In this document: piece after piece, positions 1 through 6,993 of the stretch
Position numbering within the stretch: position 1 is the stretch's first letter
How the letters are laid out: every line of letters starts with the position of its first letter
Assembly (NCBI GenBank): GCA_022385755.1
Contig: MU278351.1
Span: 730,146 to 742,613, forward strand
Direction of reading: 5' to 3'
Length of the DNA: 12,468 nt
Source: Trametopsis cervina
Taxonomy: Eukaryota; Basidiomycota; Agaricomycetes; Polyporales; Irpicaceae
The notes under the pieces: generated by a model
Told to the model about the DNA's origin: nothing
What the model saw: the letters and a program-made list of their open reading frames with translations, nothing else
Databases searched by the model: none
Position numbers and translations under genes: made by a program

Positions 1-756
1 GAGCAACCACTGACTGAAGTTTGCTGCTCCAATCAACCGCTCCAGTCCCAATGCACACCACATAGGCTCCAGTCGAATGACGAGTGTCTGGATCCATCCC
101 ATAGTCTGCATCTGAGAAAGTCAAGAAGAGCTCTGAAGTCGACTGGACTGGACCATATGTCAACTTCAAATCCATGGTGCCCTTCAGGTATCTGAAAAGA
201 TGCTTTACAGCGGCCCAATGAGGGAGACCAGGGTTGGAGGTGAAGCGAGCGAGTTTAGAGACAGTGTAGGCAATGTCAGGACGAGTGGAGGTGGCCAAGT
301 ACATGAGAGAACAAACAGCATTGATGTAGGGGATGTCAGACATGGCAGCATGCGCCTCAGGAGTGGTAGGGCTGTCCTTGGTAGTCAGATGCGTGTTGGG
401 GAGCATGGGAGTGTGCACAGATGAACAGTCAGTGAAACCATAGGTCTCAAGCATGTCCACAATGTACTGGCGTTGGGAAAGCGAAATGGAGCGACTAGGA
501 CGGTCTCTGATGATCTCTATACCCAGTAGCCATGAAGTGGGGCCTAGATCTCGCAACTTGAAGTGCTGGGAGAGCTCCCGGACAATGCGGTCGGATTCTG
601 AAGGAGAAGTGGAGGCAATGGTGATATCATCGGTGTAGACAGGCATGATGATGCGCACAGTGTCCCTGGAGAGGATGAGGAGGGATGCATCTGACTTGAT
701 GCGCACAAAGCCCATAGTAGCAAGGACCTTGTGCAGAGTGATTCCCCAGACTCGAG
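1..756 (-). pseudogene. Copia reverse transcriptase C-terminal half and RNase H start, partial
   Basis: The frame is open from about 756 to the left edge. It reads VWGITLHKVLATMGFVRI, then MPVYTDDITIAS (the YxDD catalytic motif, here YTDD), then LGPTSWLLGIEI, then SQRQYIVDMLETYGF, then YLATSTRPDIAYTVSKLARF. It then reaches the RNase H entry FSDADYGMDPDTRHSTGAYV. These are the standard late reverse-transcriptase and early RNase H landmarks of copia polyproteins. Roughly the first 200 residues of the domain are missing, including the VDVxxAFLNG-type motif with the first catalytic Asp. This domain would copy element RNA into DNA in a cytoplasmic particle. Here it would be inactive. Confidence 0.92.
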
Positions 757-1049
757 TCATCCTGAGAGTCAGACGCATGAATAGCATCGTCCTCTGGCTC
801 AGACTTGACAGGAGGAGATGGTCTGACCTTCCACCACTCTCCAGGAGGGTTTCTGGTTTGAGGCTCGCGTCTGTGTGCAAGTGGGACGTTTTAGCAGCAG
901 GAGGTGCAGGAGGTGGGACAGGCGCAAGCTGTGGTTCAGGAGCTGCAACAGCTGGTGCAGGTGGTGGAGGCACAGCCTGTGGTGGGTCAGGGAGCTCGTC
1001 TTGGACATAAGGAGGGACTGCTGGGACAGCAGGAGCGTCCGGCTCCCCC
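757..1049 (-). pseudogene. Copia polyprotein linker between integrase and reverse transcriptase, frameshifted
   Basis: After the TGA at 1052-1050 the proline-rich, low-complexity linker remains readable only by shifting frame (residues like EGEPDAPAVPAVPPYVQDE). Near 890 the frame returns to that of the integrase and gives NPPGEWWKVRPSPPVK followed by the acidic stretch SEPEDDAIHASDSQDD. This is the usual joint between integrase and reverse transcriptase in fungal copia elements. The two shifts compensate each other across about 165 bases. This fits small indels in a repetitive GC-rich tract, although assembly error in that tract is also possible. Confidence 0.7.
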
Positions 1050-1805
1050 TCAAGCTTCTGGCACAGGTGGCACAGGTGGCAGTGGAGGAGGTGCATCATT
1101 GCCATCCCATGAGTGCAGGGATGGAGTAGGGCCCAGAAGGGGAGGGTGGGAGCGATGAATGGGCAAAGAAGACCAGTTCTTCAGGCCAGGGAAGTAGCGT
1201 TCATCGAAAACAGCACGTTCAGAGATGACAGTGCGCTTTGTATCAGGGTTGTAGAATTTCCAGCCCTTGTAGTCAGGAGGATAGCCCAGAAAGATGCACT
1301 TCTCCATATGGGATCCCAACTGTCCTCGCTTATCCTTCTGCACATGCACATAGGCCAGACATCCCCAGATGCGAAGACGAGAGACATCTGGTTTCTGGTT
1401 GAGCCAGGCCTCATAGGGAGTGGTGTGGGGCAGAGCAGAGGTGGGAGTGCGATTCAGGATGTGTACAAGCGAGGCAAGAGCATCTCCCCTGAATTGTGAA
1501 GGCAAACCAGCTTCATGCAGCATGGCAGTGACCCCTTCAGCACAAACTCGGTTGAATCGCTCTGCAACACCATTCTGCTGAGGCCTGTTGCGCACAGTAT
1601 GACGTCTAGCCACCCCTTCTTGCACACAGAACTCCTCCATGGCCTTGGACATGTATTCTCCGCCTTTGTCGTCCTGCAGTCCACCCAACTTGACTCCAAG
1701 CAGTGTCTCAGCATATGCCTTGAACTGCTTAAAGCAAGCGAATAAGTCACTCTTCTGCTTCATAGGCATAACCACCTTGTACCTAGAGTACTGCAACTCT
1801 GTCAC
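1050..1805 (-). pseudogene. Copia integrase core, truncated at its N-terminus
   Basis: This 251-residue open frame carries the integrase catalytic core, which would join element cDNA to host DNA. Visible landmarks are YSRYKVVMPMKQKSD, then LQDDKGGEY (second catalytic Asp), then PQQNGVAERFNR (catalytic Glu). They are followed by the family-typical ALPHTTPYEAW, RIWGCLAYVH and KCIFLGYPPDYKGW segments. The expected N-terminal HHCC zinc finger is absent. The usual first catalytic Asp, in a DDYSR-like motif, is replaced by LQYSR, so the core triad looks incomplete. The listed start is a GTG, not a true initiator, because the frame should continue an upstream polyprotein. It ends at a TGA (1052-1050) in the proline-rich linker, beyond which the protein continues in another frame. 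Confidence 0.9.
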
Positions 1806-1975
1806 GTAGATGGTGGTGGTTGGCGTACAAGAAAGAGTTAGATTAAGACGAGTCAGCTAGCTACTTATATACTACACAGGAGTATTACCTATGCTACTCG
1901 TATATATATGTGCATACGTTAATACAGCTGGCTATCCTGAAGCTCGTTCTTGCATCTCATGTCAAGCTATTGACA
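1800..1975 (-). promoter_or_regulatory. Possible copia LTR or promoter remnant
   Basis: Read on the minus strand, this 176-base stretch begins TGTCA and ends TGACA, a short inverted end pair of LTR type. It contains TATATAAG near 1870, upstream of a pyrimidine-rich stretch. It abuts the truncated integrase frame, where an LTR would sit if the region from gag to the integrase N-terminus were deleted. No target-site duplication is visible in the five bases on either side. The alternative is plain flanking DNA, with part of 1806-1830 being integrase sequence. Confidence 0.25.
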
Positions 1976-2416
1976 TCACAGAATCACCGGCCCTTGGCCT
2001 CATCAGCCTCGTCCTAGTCTATCGAGATGATATGGAAGGCGCTCCCACCCTTTTATTCCCATGGCCATGCTCTACAGAGACATGTGAGCATGTCCCTGGC
2101 AAGTGTCACAAGCCTGCCAAGGACTTTACCTATCTGGACTTCCTCTACACAGCTCTGGTATTATAAAGCTCGGAGTTTCTGGCAATGCGAAATCACAAGC
2201 ATCAGGGTACTCACATACATACTTCTACAGAGGAGGGTGAGAAACATATCAAAGGCTAGATAAATTCATTGTACATGTACCCATATGGAGAGTGTCTATC
2301 ATATCAGCACACTTGCCCCAGAGCTACTCACGAGAGCAATATCAGGCCATTATTGACTAAGAAAGACCCTTTTTGACAACGAGAGCTAAGATTTCGCGAC
2401 GTAAAGGCCTCATCCA
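1976..2416. other. Intergenic stretch, no gene seen
   Basis: Short open frames exist, including one of 91 codons on the plus strand from 1891 to 2166. None shows a motif, a splice-consistent continuation or a family resemblance. A TATAAAGC string occurs at 2161-2168, but no coding start is convincing downstream of it. Confidence 0.4.
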
Positions 2417-2546
2417 GAATTCCGAACAAAATTGACACCAATGGAGGTCACCATAGTATTCCGAACAACGTGGCTGCGAAGTAGCAGACCTCTGATAAAA
2501 TCCGAACAACATTGGGCCGGGATTGGCCATTTTGTCCGAAACAACT
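2417..2546 (+). repeat. Four spaced copies of a TCCGAACAAC-like nonamer
   Basis: TCCGAACAA or a one-base variant occurs at 2421, 2460, 2501 and 2535, with start-to-start spacing of 39, 41 and 34 bases. The sequence between copies is not conserved apart from short AT and TTGG patches. This could be a degenerate minisatellite, a terminal part of a mobile element, or a cluster of protein-binding sites. Confidence 0.6.
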
Positions 2547-2630
2547 TACACAATTCCGGCACACTCGTAGGCTTTTGAGTGAATTATTGGGGGTCCTACA
2601 GGCACTGACCACTCACCGTGCTTCCGCCTT

Positions 2631-2903
2631 TTATTCCCGGATAGGAACGAGAAACGGCGGCGGCAGGGTAAGGAGATTTCGAGTCTGGTAGATTTGTTCT
2701 CTTGATCTTGTGCTCGGCTGAGGTTCTAGTGGATCTGTGTCTGTGAAATCATCATCTTGTTCCTGATCTTCAGGGTTCAGTTGATCATCTTCGTGGCACT
2801 CTTCATCAGAGGGATTCATCATCGATTCCTCGGCTTTGATGGCGTCTTGCAAAGGTTCTTGTTTTTCCTGCCTCCCTGGTTGCCCCGAGGCTGATCCCCC
2901 TTC
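2631..2903 (-). CDS. Acidic ORF fragment, function unknown
   Basis: From about 2903 to the TAA at 2633-2631 the minus strand is open for about 90 codons. It begins after an AG that could be a splice acceptor, reading EGGSASGQPGRQEKQEP. A strongly acidic stretch follows (DEECHEDDQLNPEDQEQDDD), then a basic patch STRSREQIYQTRN and a hydrophobic tail LLTLPPPFLVPIRE. There is no good ATG at its start. It may be a last exon, a fragment of an element protein, or chance. I recognise no domain. The composition suits a disordered region, and nothing nearby indicates a partner. Confidence 0.25.
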   Translation of the reverse strand, partial: EGGSASGQPGRQEKQEPLQDAIKAEESMMNPSDEECHEDDQLNPEDQEQDDDFTDTDPLEPQPSTRSREQIYQTRNLLTLPPPFLVPIRE

Positions 2904-3230
2904 CTACCTGCGCATCCTGTGAAAGACTGAATTGTTGCTAGTCAAAGGGGAATACCAACCACACCTCGGAAGGGTGAGGGAAGCTCACGATCTGGCTCGG
3001 ATCAGCAGCACGTGTCAGGTATAGATCATGAACACGTAAAGCCAATGCATTGAATATCCCATGTGTTTAAATCGAAGCCGTGTCTTTGACATGATCTGTG
3101 GCATGATCCACACTGAGTGAAGACCGTAGCAAAACAAAATAAGATGTGCACGGTACATCCGGTCCGGACTATCAGATAACATCACAGAGCCAATGCTTCG
3201 AGTCCAGACATAGATGCAATCGAAATAGCC
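2904..3230. other. Upstream intergenic region, no gene seen
   Basis: No open frame with coding character was seen on either strand. The segment lies between the acidic fragment on the minus strand and the TATA box of the plus-strand gene that starts at 3283, so it would hold that gene's promoter. Confidence 0.4.
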
Positions 3231-3237
3231 TATAAAT
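3231..3237 (+). promoter_or_regulatory. TATA box of the gene starting at 3283
   Basis: TATAAAT lies 46 bases upstream of the proposed ATG at 3283, leaving room for a short 5' leader. Its position agrees with the independently inferred exon 1 start. Confidence 0.5.
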
Positions 3238-3282
3238 CAGCACACCTACAACGGGATACACCGTATCACTTCATCCCCTGAA

Positions 3283-4505
3283 ATGGAACGATCCCTCCAC
3301 CAAGCTTTTGAAGCGTCTCGCACACGGCTCGAGGGCTGCTATATACGCGCTGATTATTTTGCCCTGCCCAACGCCCGTAATTACACTACTTACCTTCAAT
3401 TAGTGGTATTCACTGTATCACAGATTCTAGCGTGATGATCAAAGCGTTGATTAGCCGGGAAGTATGGAGCAGGAGCACCGCCCTGCAACAAAAATATGTG
3501 ATTCAGGGCGTGGACATTATGCATGTTGCACTACAGGATGCAACCTGGTTACAACAGCTAACTGAACTCACGGTGTGCATATTTTCTGCGTTCATATAAC
3601 ACCGGACTCATGTCTAATTTAGCGAGAACAAGTCATTGGACCGTATATGGAGACTGGGGAGCGAGCAAACGCCCTTCGCTACCTCGTGTTGCTGGGATGG
3701 TGGTGGTCACTGGCGAAACAATTAATACGTCACATCTGCCCTCAGGATAGGCTGGCACAGCTTAATGAAACCTTTGACAATATCATAGTGGACACAGAGC
3801 CAACTTTTTGCTCTGTGCCATACACAAGCCGCCTGGACGCTGCACTGACACTCTCACCGGCCATTTCAGAAGATACACCATTTATTCATCCCAGAGCCCG
3901 CTCCGCATACATTACCTTTGAGGTGAAACGGAGTTCGATACTCCGCCTAAATAAACCCAATGTGGCTCTATTGGTTGCACCGTTTGACACGCTCACGGAA
4001 GCTCAGGCACAGGTGAGGTTTATATAAACCTGCTGGTAGTGGGCTCTAATGTGTACGGGTGTAGATCACTGCAAATCATCTCACCACCGATACCGACCTG
4101 AGCATGCTCACCGGTTTACAAGATGGCACATGGTTGACATCAACCACATAGGGTCAAGGGTCAAGGGTCAGTACCATTCAAATTTATGATGCAAGATTGC
4201 TAAAGAATCCATAGCAACCCGGCTACATACAATGCCACCACGCCAATTGCTATGTACAAAACGGAGAACCTGACACCCAGCGGCATGAGCAACTATGACC
4301 GACGGTACAGATTAACGGAGTTGCACGTCTTGGTACTCTTGCGAACTTATCATAAGTATTACCCTGAGATGTGTCAGTATTGGGGTGAGCCTCTGGAAGT
4401 AGTATAGTAGGCCAGATCATGTCATTTTTTTGTTCAGGTGGTAAACAGATGCGTACACGTGTTATTGCATACGAAGTAAATTCGTGGTTGTCAGAGATGC
4501 TCTGA
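3283..4505 (+). CDS. Unrecognised multi-exon fungal gene, possibly damaged
   Basis: I do not recognise the product. The proposed exons are 3283-3376, 3424-3572, 3623-4012, 4065-4132, 4215-4384 and 4438-4505. Introns 1, 2, 3 and 5 are 47, 50, 52 and 53 nt, with GTAATT, GTGTGC, GTGAGG and GTGAGC donors, and all join in phase. The protein starts MERSLHQAFEASRTRLEGC, has a tryptophan-rich segment (LGWWWSLAKQLIRHICP), a long middle with VPYTSRLDAALTL, and ends NSWLSEML. Predicted length is about 312 residues. Intron 4 (4133-4214) is doubtful because its donor, GTTGAC, is weak. Without it the frame meets TAG at 4149-4151. The same frame then reads on as VSTIQIYDARLLKNP before another stop, which could mean a nonsense change plus a frameshift. 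No signal peptide, membrane span or known motif is evident. A TATA box lies 46 bases upstream. Confidence 0.5.
4151..4170 (+). repeat. Heptanucleotide GGGTCAA tandem repeat
   Basis: Almost three copies of GGGTCAA stand in a row directly after the in-frame TAG at 4149-4151. The unit length is not a multiple of three, so copy-number change here would shift the reading frame of the surrounding gene. Confidence 0.8.
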
Positions 4506-4962
4506 TATCATTAAATATCATATACCAATTCTCTCTGTCTCACATATGTCTCTCATATAGAAACCCGCAGCCCTCCCTTCACTTTCACGCGGCTAACATC
4601 ACGTCGCAGCCTGGCGGTGTATATCACCACAGTTTCTCACACCGCATAGCACAATGTTTGTTACCTGGCACGGTATAGGAGTGGTGTTGCCTTTCTGTGT
4701 TATGCATGCTTTCCAATCTATGTTCCTCTATCTAGCCTGCTGATCCTTTCCAGATGCTTTTCACTTGCAGTTTTGCGGTATCTCGGTGAGGCTGTCCACA
4801 TTTCCTATTCAAGACTTTGTTTGAACATGTATATGCGTCGGTTCATGCAAGCCATCTTTGAAAAATTGTCATTCAACAAGCAGCAGAGGCAATCATGTAT
4901 CAACAATAATAGCGTAAGGATGATGGCTTTGGTAGCAGATACAGGATAGCAATAAAACATAT
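4506..4962. other. Intergenic stretch, no gene seen
   Basis: A 64-codon plus-strand frame crosses 4484-4678 but has no motif or splice-consistent partner. The interval is AT-rich and would hold the 3' flank of the gene ending at 4505. Confidence 0.4.
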
Positions 4963-5217
4963 TTAATTTATTGTTTGCTTACACCTGGCCTTGCAACTTG
5001 CCTTGTTTTTGGGCCTGTTAGGAATGCGCGCGACGTCATGTTTATCACCCTTCATCCGAACCCCCTCATTCCGATGGTGACTGGTGGTGTGCCACCTCGA
5101 CATTACGTAGTCCCAAATTGTCATAGAGGGTGGATATCGTTGAGTGAAAATACTGTCTCCAAGAGGCATAAGGAAGGTTGGTTGTGGGATCCACCGGCAA
5201 GTGATTGCACATACTAT

Positions 5218-5242
5218 GCAAGACAGCACGATGCTGTCTTGC
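5218..5242. repeat. Perfect 11-bp hairpin with a three-base loop
   Basis: GCAAGACAGCA (5218-5228) is followed by CGA and its exact reverse complement (5232-5242). The pairing is perfect and the loop is minimal. Confidence 0.85.
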
Positions 5243-5247
5243 TTTCC

Positions 5248-5261
5248 ACGTTGTACAACGT
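5248..5261. repeat. Perfect 14-bp palindrome
   Basis: ACGTTGTACAACGT is its own reverse complement. It lies only five bases beyond the hairpin at 5218-5242. Confidence 0.85.
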
Positions 5262-5639
5262 CTAAGTCACCGGCGCACCCATGAACTGGGCAAGGGAGTT
5301 CCCCTTTGAATCCCCAAGCTCCGCGACGGCCATCAAACATCATTCGCACAACGACATCGCTCTGTGTAGGCTTTTCTCAAAAAATGAAGAGCACCGTGTT
5401 TTCTGTAGCAGTGCTAGGTTGCGGAAGGAGGGACTGATGCTGCTCCACATGTTCGTCAGGGGGCTAAGTGGACGCGTAAAAAGGCCGGTGATCAGAGGAA
5501 GACAAGGGAGAAGCATTGTTGGCGCATCAGTTAAATCGGCAAAAGATATGTGTCCGCTGTACACATCGGCCTCAAGGAGGGGGTCGTGAGAAACAGGCAA
5601 CCTTACCTGTTGAAATTGGTACAATACATTTAAGTCTCG

Positions 5640-5764
5640 ATTACGGCTGCTTCCTTATGGCAAGGGGTCTTTCCAAGGCCCCTTGCCAGGACTCAATTTC
5701 CCATTACGGCTGCTTCCTTATGGCAAGGGGTCTTTCCAAGGCCCCTTGCCAGGACTCAATTTCC
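5640..5764 (+). repeat. Tandem pair of a 63-bp hairpin repeat
   Basis: Two copies (5640-5702 and 5703-5764) match base for base except at the extreme right end. Each contains GGCAAGGGG and its reverse complement CCCCTTGCC around a short centre. As RNA the unit can form a 13-bp stem (GGCAAGGGGUCUU with AAGGCCCCUUGCC, one U-G pair) with a three-base loop. A third copy lies inverted at 6936-6993. The period is a multiple of three, so the frame stays open across it, but I do not take this as coding. Confidence 0.93.
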
Positions 5765-5941
5765 GAACGCATGTGGCAGTTTGCAATCAGATCTATTGGC
5801 GACAGCACTTTCCTTATGTGGTTTTCAAGCGCGGATACAACCCGGCGGATTCCGGACCATGAGAATATGCCAAATGCGAAACTGCGGCAACCGCCCTCTC
5901 TTGACAACATACTGCACTCCCATGTGCACCAGCCCCCACGC
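5765..5941. other. Spacer between two repeat blocks, no gene seen
   Basis: Overlapping frames cross this spacer on both strands, but they extend into repeats on either side and show no motif. Confidence 0.3.
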
Positions 5942-6110
5942 CCTCGAAGTGTTTTCATGCACGATGCCTGGGCTGTTATTCATGGGTATGACATCCTTGA
6001 AGTGTTTTCATGCACACTGGTTGTCTGGACCGTTATTCATGGGAATGACGACACCCTTGAAGTGTTTTCATACACGCCGGTTCCTTAAGCCTTTATTCAA
6101 GGGGATGAAA
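5942..6110 (+). repeat. Three-copy minisatellite with 53- and 60-bp periods
   Basis: Units start at 5942, 5995 and 6055 with CCTYGAAGTGTTTTCAT. Each continues to a TTATTCATGGG-like end, and the third unit has diverged the most. The spacing difference breaks the reading frame, which argues against a repeat protein. Confidence 0.85.
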
Positions 6111-6337
6111 GACAGTGTATAGCTTTACTTGGTATGTAAAGCCCGCCCTCCATATAAGATACTGATTGTGTGTGTTTGTGTGTTTTTTGGCCAATCCGGG
6201 TAGAACCCACAGACAACATCCAATGCCCATGCTGAGTCTAACCAGACACTACATGAGGCATTGTGTTCAGACACGTCCGACAGTATGTCATTTACACATA
6301 CTGAGAAAGTGTCAAGTACCATTTCATCGCACTACCA
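6111..6337. other. Non-coding stretch with a TG microsatellite
   Basis: A short (TG)n tract with one interruption lies at about 6167-6183, followed by a T run. No coding frame of interest was seen in the stretch. Confidence 0.5.
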
Positions 6338-6935
6338 CTACAGGTACGTCAGAATGGTGCAAACCACTTGCAAACCCAGCTCTCCATATTCATCTGGCTG
6401 GTTGTTGACAGTGTGGTCTCTGTTGCCTCCCTCATCCCCCTCCTCCTCGTTAGTGGCTCTGCCTACTTCTCCGTCACCCATGCCAGCCTTGTTACCGGAA
6501 TCCCTTTACTCTGCCGCCGCCCCATAGTCTTCCTCCAAGCTGTGCTGATTGAACAGATAACCGAAGCCCTAGGTTTCTATGGATGTATCTTCGTCTTCAG
6601 CCTCAGGGTCGGAATTGCAGTGTCCTCTGATGTTGCCAAGATCTTTATGAGTGGCGCGGTCATCTTCCTCTGTATCATCTGATTCTGGTTCTTCATTATC
6701 GCTGAACGAAACGTTGCTCTCTTCATCTCCGTGATATGCGCTGTTGGGCTGTGTACTGTCTTCTGCAATGTGAATAGATTTTGCGCCGACTGCTTTGACA
6801 ACTTTGTCTATGTCGACAGTGCCGCGCAGAATGTTCAGGCCACGCTGAGTCGAAAAGGAACAGATTGGGCCACAAGCAGTGCAGAAGAATGCTGCCATTC
6901 AAAGAAGCACCAAGCAAATTGCAAGGCACGTTGTA

Positions 6936-6993
6936 GGGAAATTGGGTCCTGGCAAGGGGCCTTGGAAAGACCCCTTGCCATAAGGAAGCAGCC
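6936..6993 (-). repeat. Inverted copy of the 63-bp hairpin repeat inside the JmjC-like gene
   Basis: This 58-bp segment matches the unit at 5640-5702 in reverse orientation with one base difference (ACCCAAT for ACTCAAT). It lies in the last coding part of the JmjC-like gene, between the segment EYNEISRSKIKPLPW and a TGA at 6901-6899. It adds foreign-looking residues there (LLPYGKGSFQGPLPG). With the tandem pair it forms an inverted arrangement with about 1.2 kb between arms. Confidence 0.92.

Larger units (their letters stand above)
1..1860 (-). mobile_element. Ty1/copia retrotransposon remnant, internally deleted
   Basis: The minus strand encodes, in order, an integrase core, a proline-rich linker with the basidiomycete-copia-like motif PPGEWWKV, the palm part of a reverse transcriptase (YTDD) and the beginning of RNase H (FSDADYG). 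The INT-RT-RNaseH order is that of Ty1/copia rather than gypsy elements. Gag, protease, the integrase zinc finger and the first half of the reverse transcriptase are absent. The reading frame changes at least three times: near 1055, near 890 and at about 743-757. The element runs off the left edge of the window, so one LTR may lie outside. It cannot be autonomous as it stands. Confidence 0.93.
4963..5624. other. Region open on both strands, strand unresolved
   Basis: On the plus strand, 4975-5265 reads GPVRNARDVMFITLHPNPL and later HRGWISLSENTVSKRHKEGW before a TAA at 5263-5265; a TTAG acceptor-like site precedes part of it. On the minus strand, 5349-4963 reads GELPCPVHGCAGDLDVV with Cys pairs (CPVHGC, then CIVC) and a basic tail. 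A second minus-strand frame (5624-5340) overlaps its start by ten bases. Both strands look protein-like and neither matches a family I know. Only one strand, or neither, is likely to be real. Two palindromes at 5218-5261 interrupt the block. Confidence 0.25.

Noticed and set aside
645..1010. Glycine-rich plus-strand frames opposite the copia linker
   Set aside because: They are antisense shadows of the proline- and alanine-rich linker on the minus strand.
1891..2166. A 91-codon plus-strand frame
   Set aside because: It overlaps the LTR-like segment, lacks motifs and has no splice-consistent continuation.
5516..6088. A 190-codon plus-strand frame
   Set aside because: It stays open mainly because the 63-bp repeat is a multiple of three. 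The second half runs through a minisatellite and no domain is visible.
6368..6682. A hydrophobic plus-strand frame resembling membrane segments
   Set aside because: It lies opposite the acidic C-terminal coding part of the JmjC-like gene, and acidic codons on one strand produce hydrophobic residues on the other.
4985..6930. Short similarity CCTTGCAA.TTGC.TTG near 4991 and, inverted, near 6911-6927
   Set aside because: The match is only about 15 of 17 bases with no extension on either side, too little to call a shared element without a genome search.
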